Shown here in pieces: positions 6,191-6,975 of a stretch of DNA of 6,975 nt; positions within the stretch are counted from its first letter, which is position 1; each line of letters begins with the position of its first letter. The DNA lies in assembly GCA_008081305.1 (NCBI GenBank), contig VMCP01000273.1, forward strand, positions 1-6,975, given 5' to 3'. Origin of the DNA: Bacteroidota bacterium. GTDB taxonomy: Bacteria; Bacteroidota; Bacteroidia; NS11-12g; UBA955. The notes under the pieces were generated by a model, which worked only from the letters and a program-made list of their open reading frames with translations, ran no database searches and was not told the DNA's origin. The position numbers and the translations under genes are program-made.

Positions 6191-6975
6191 ATGAAAAGGA
6201 AGTTTTTTTTACGGAATGGCTTATTGGCAGCGGCTTGGCTTAGTCAAAAAGGGAAAGCTTCGGTATTTCTTGATAACGATATAGATGAGCTTCAAGATTT
6301 CAAACCTAATAAATCTAAACTACTGGGATTTAACCATATACCGAGTACAGAAAAAGAGAATCATATGGATTACATCATACATCGTGCCGATACAAGAGGG
6401 CATGCCAATCACGGATGGCTAGATACGCATCATAGCTTTAGTTTCGCTAGCTACTATAATCCAGAAAGAATGAACTTCGGCGTTCTTCGTGTGCTAAATG
6501 ATGACAGGGTTGCAGCAGGTATGGGTTTTGGAACGCATCCTCATGACAATATGGAAATAATTTCTATTCCCCTTGAAGGCGATTTAGAACACAAGGATTC
6601 CATGGGAAATATCGCTGTAATCAAAAATGGAGATATTCAGGTGATGAGTGCAGGATCTGGTATTACCCACAGCGAATACAATCGCAATAAAAATCAAGAG
6701 GTTCGTTTTCTTCAGATTTGGGTTTATCCCAACAAAGGCAATGTTAAGCCGCGATATGACCAAATAACCTTAAATCGATCTGATAGGAAAAATAAATTGC
6801 AACAAATATTGTCCCCTAATCCTGAAGATGAGGGTGTTTGGATTCATCAAGATGCTTGGTTTTATCTTTCAGATTTGGAAAAAGGGTCAAGTATTGCCCA
6901 TACATCAAAACGCAGTCAAAATGGAGTATATATTTTCGTTTTGAATGGTGAATTAAAAGTGAATGATGAAACAAT
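6191..6975 (+). CDS. Pirin-family cupin protein with N-terminal extension, 3'-truncated by the window edge
   Basis: Pirins are bicupin metal-binding proteins; some (E. coli YhhW, human pirin) have quercetin dioxygenase activity, but the usual bacterial role is uncertain. The frame runs 261 codons to the edge, so the C-terminal cupin is incomplete. The pirin body starts near residue 59 (MDYIIHRADTRG), followed by GWLDTHHSFSF. The metal ligands expected by analogy with human pirin are present: His116 and His118 in THPHDNME, and His160 and Glu162 in GITHSEYN. Before it, an uninterrupted 58-codon stretch begins MKRKFFLRNGLLAAAW, a basic-then-hydrophobic segment like a weak Tat signal with KR in place of RR, then an acidic linker. 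The start at 6191 is the first ATG after an in-frame stop at 6143. An alternative start is ATG 6365, preceded by the purine-rich AAAAAGAG; it would give a standard cytoplasmic pirin. The family is secure; the start is not. Confidence 0.85.
   Translation, partial: MKRKFFLRNGLLAAAWLSQKGKASVFLDNDIDELQDFKPNKSKLLGFNHIPSTEKENHMDYIIHRADTRGHANHGWLDTHHSFSFASYYNPERMNFGVLRVLNDDRVAAGMGFGTHPHDNMEIISIPLEGDLEHKDSMGNIAVIKNGDIQVMSAGSGITHSEYNRNKNQEVRFLQIWVYPNKGNVKPRYDQITLNRSDRKNKLQQILSPNPEDEGVWIHQDAWFYLSDLEKGSSIAHTSKRSQNGVYIFVLNGELKVNDET

Noticed and set aside
1..6975. Mobile element, CRISPR array, defence or toxin-antitoxin system
   Set aside because: No spaced direct repeats, terminal inverted repeats, transposase, integrase, nuclease or small paired genes were seen; all genes look like chromosomal housekeeping or transport functions.

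Overview
The window reads as ordinary chromosomal DNA of a Bacteroidota bacterium, most likely a Flavobacteriales-like marine or aquatic lineage. The reasons are an AT-rich composition, start codons without a clear Shine-Dalgarno sequence, two exact TAnnTTTG boxes (the -7 element of the Bacteroidota primary sigma factor) in the one large promoter region, and protein families with the look of that phylum: a compact ~465-residue PLP arginine decarboxylase, an LDH-like malate dehydrogenase and a pirin. The genus cannot be fixed from the sequence alone.

Layout, left to right. A 432-codon uncharacterised protein, probably cut at its 5' end by the window edge, is followed after 2 nt by a sodium:solute symporter (SSF family); both are on the + strand and look like one operon. 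The symporter ends tail-to-tail with a minus-strand arginine decarboxylase, and the two coding regions overlap by 24 bp. A 168-bp divergent promoter region follows, with one -7 box facing each way. To its right on the + strand, malate dehydrogenase (mdh) overlaps an EamA/DMT-family permease by one base (TAATG). After a 71-bp gap with a weak hairpin, a pirin-family cupin gene begins and runs off the right edge. Its frame carries a 58-codon N-terminal extension before the usual pirin start, which resembles a degraded Tat-type signal.

How the genes relate. Mdh serves the TCA cycle (malate/oxaloacetate, NAD) and the decarboxylase probably makes agmatine for polyamine synthesis. They share a control region but no obvious pathway. 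The symporter and the EamA permease are inner-membrane transporters of unknown substrate. The first protein may be envelope-associated and co-made with the symporter, but nothing proves a joint function.

I found no mobile element, CRISPR array, RNA gene, toxin-antitoxin pair or defence cassette, and no stretch over 300 bases without a gene. I do not think the window contains a clear undescribed system. The points most worth a second look are the extended pirin, the uncharacterised protein coupled to the symporter, and the compact transcription architecture (convergent overlap, divergent promoter pair, one-base overlap).
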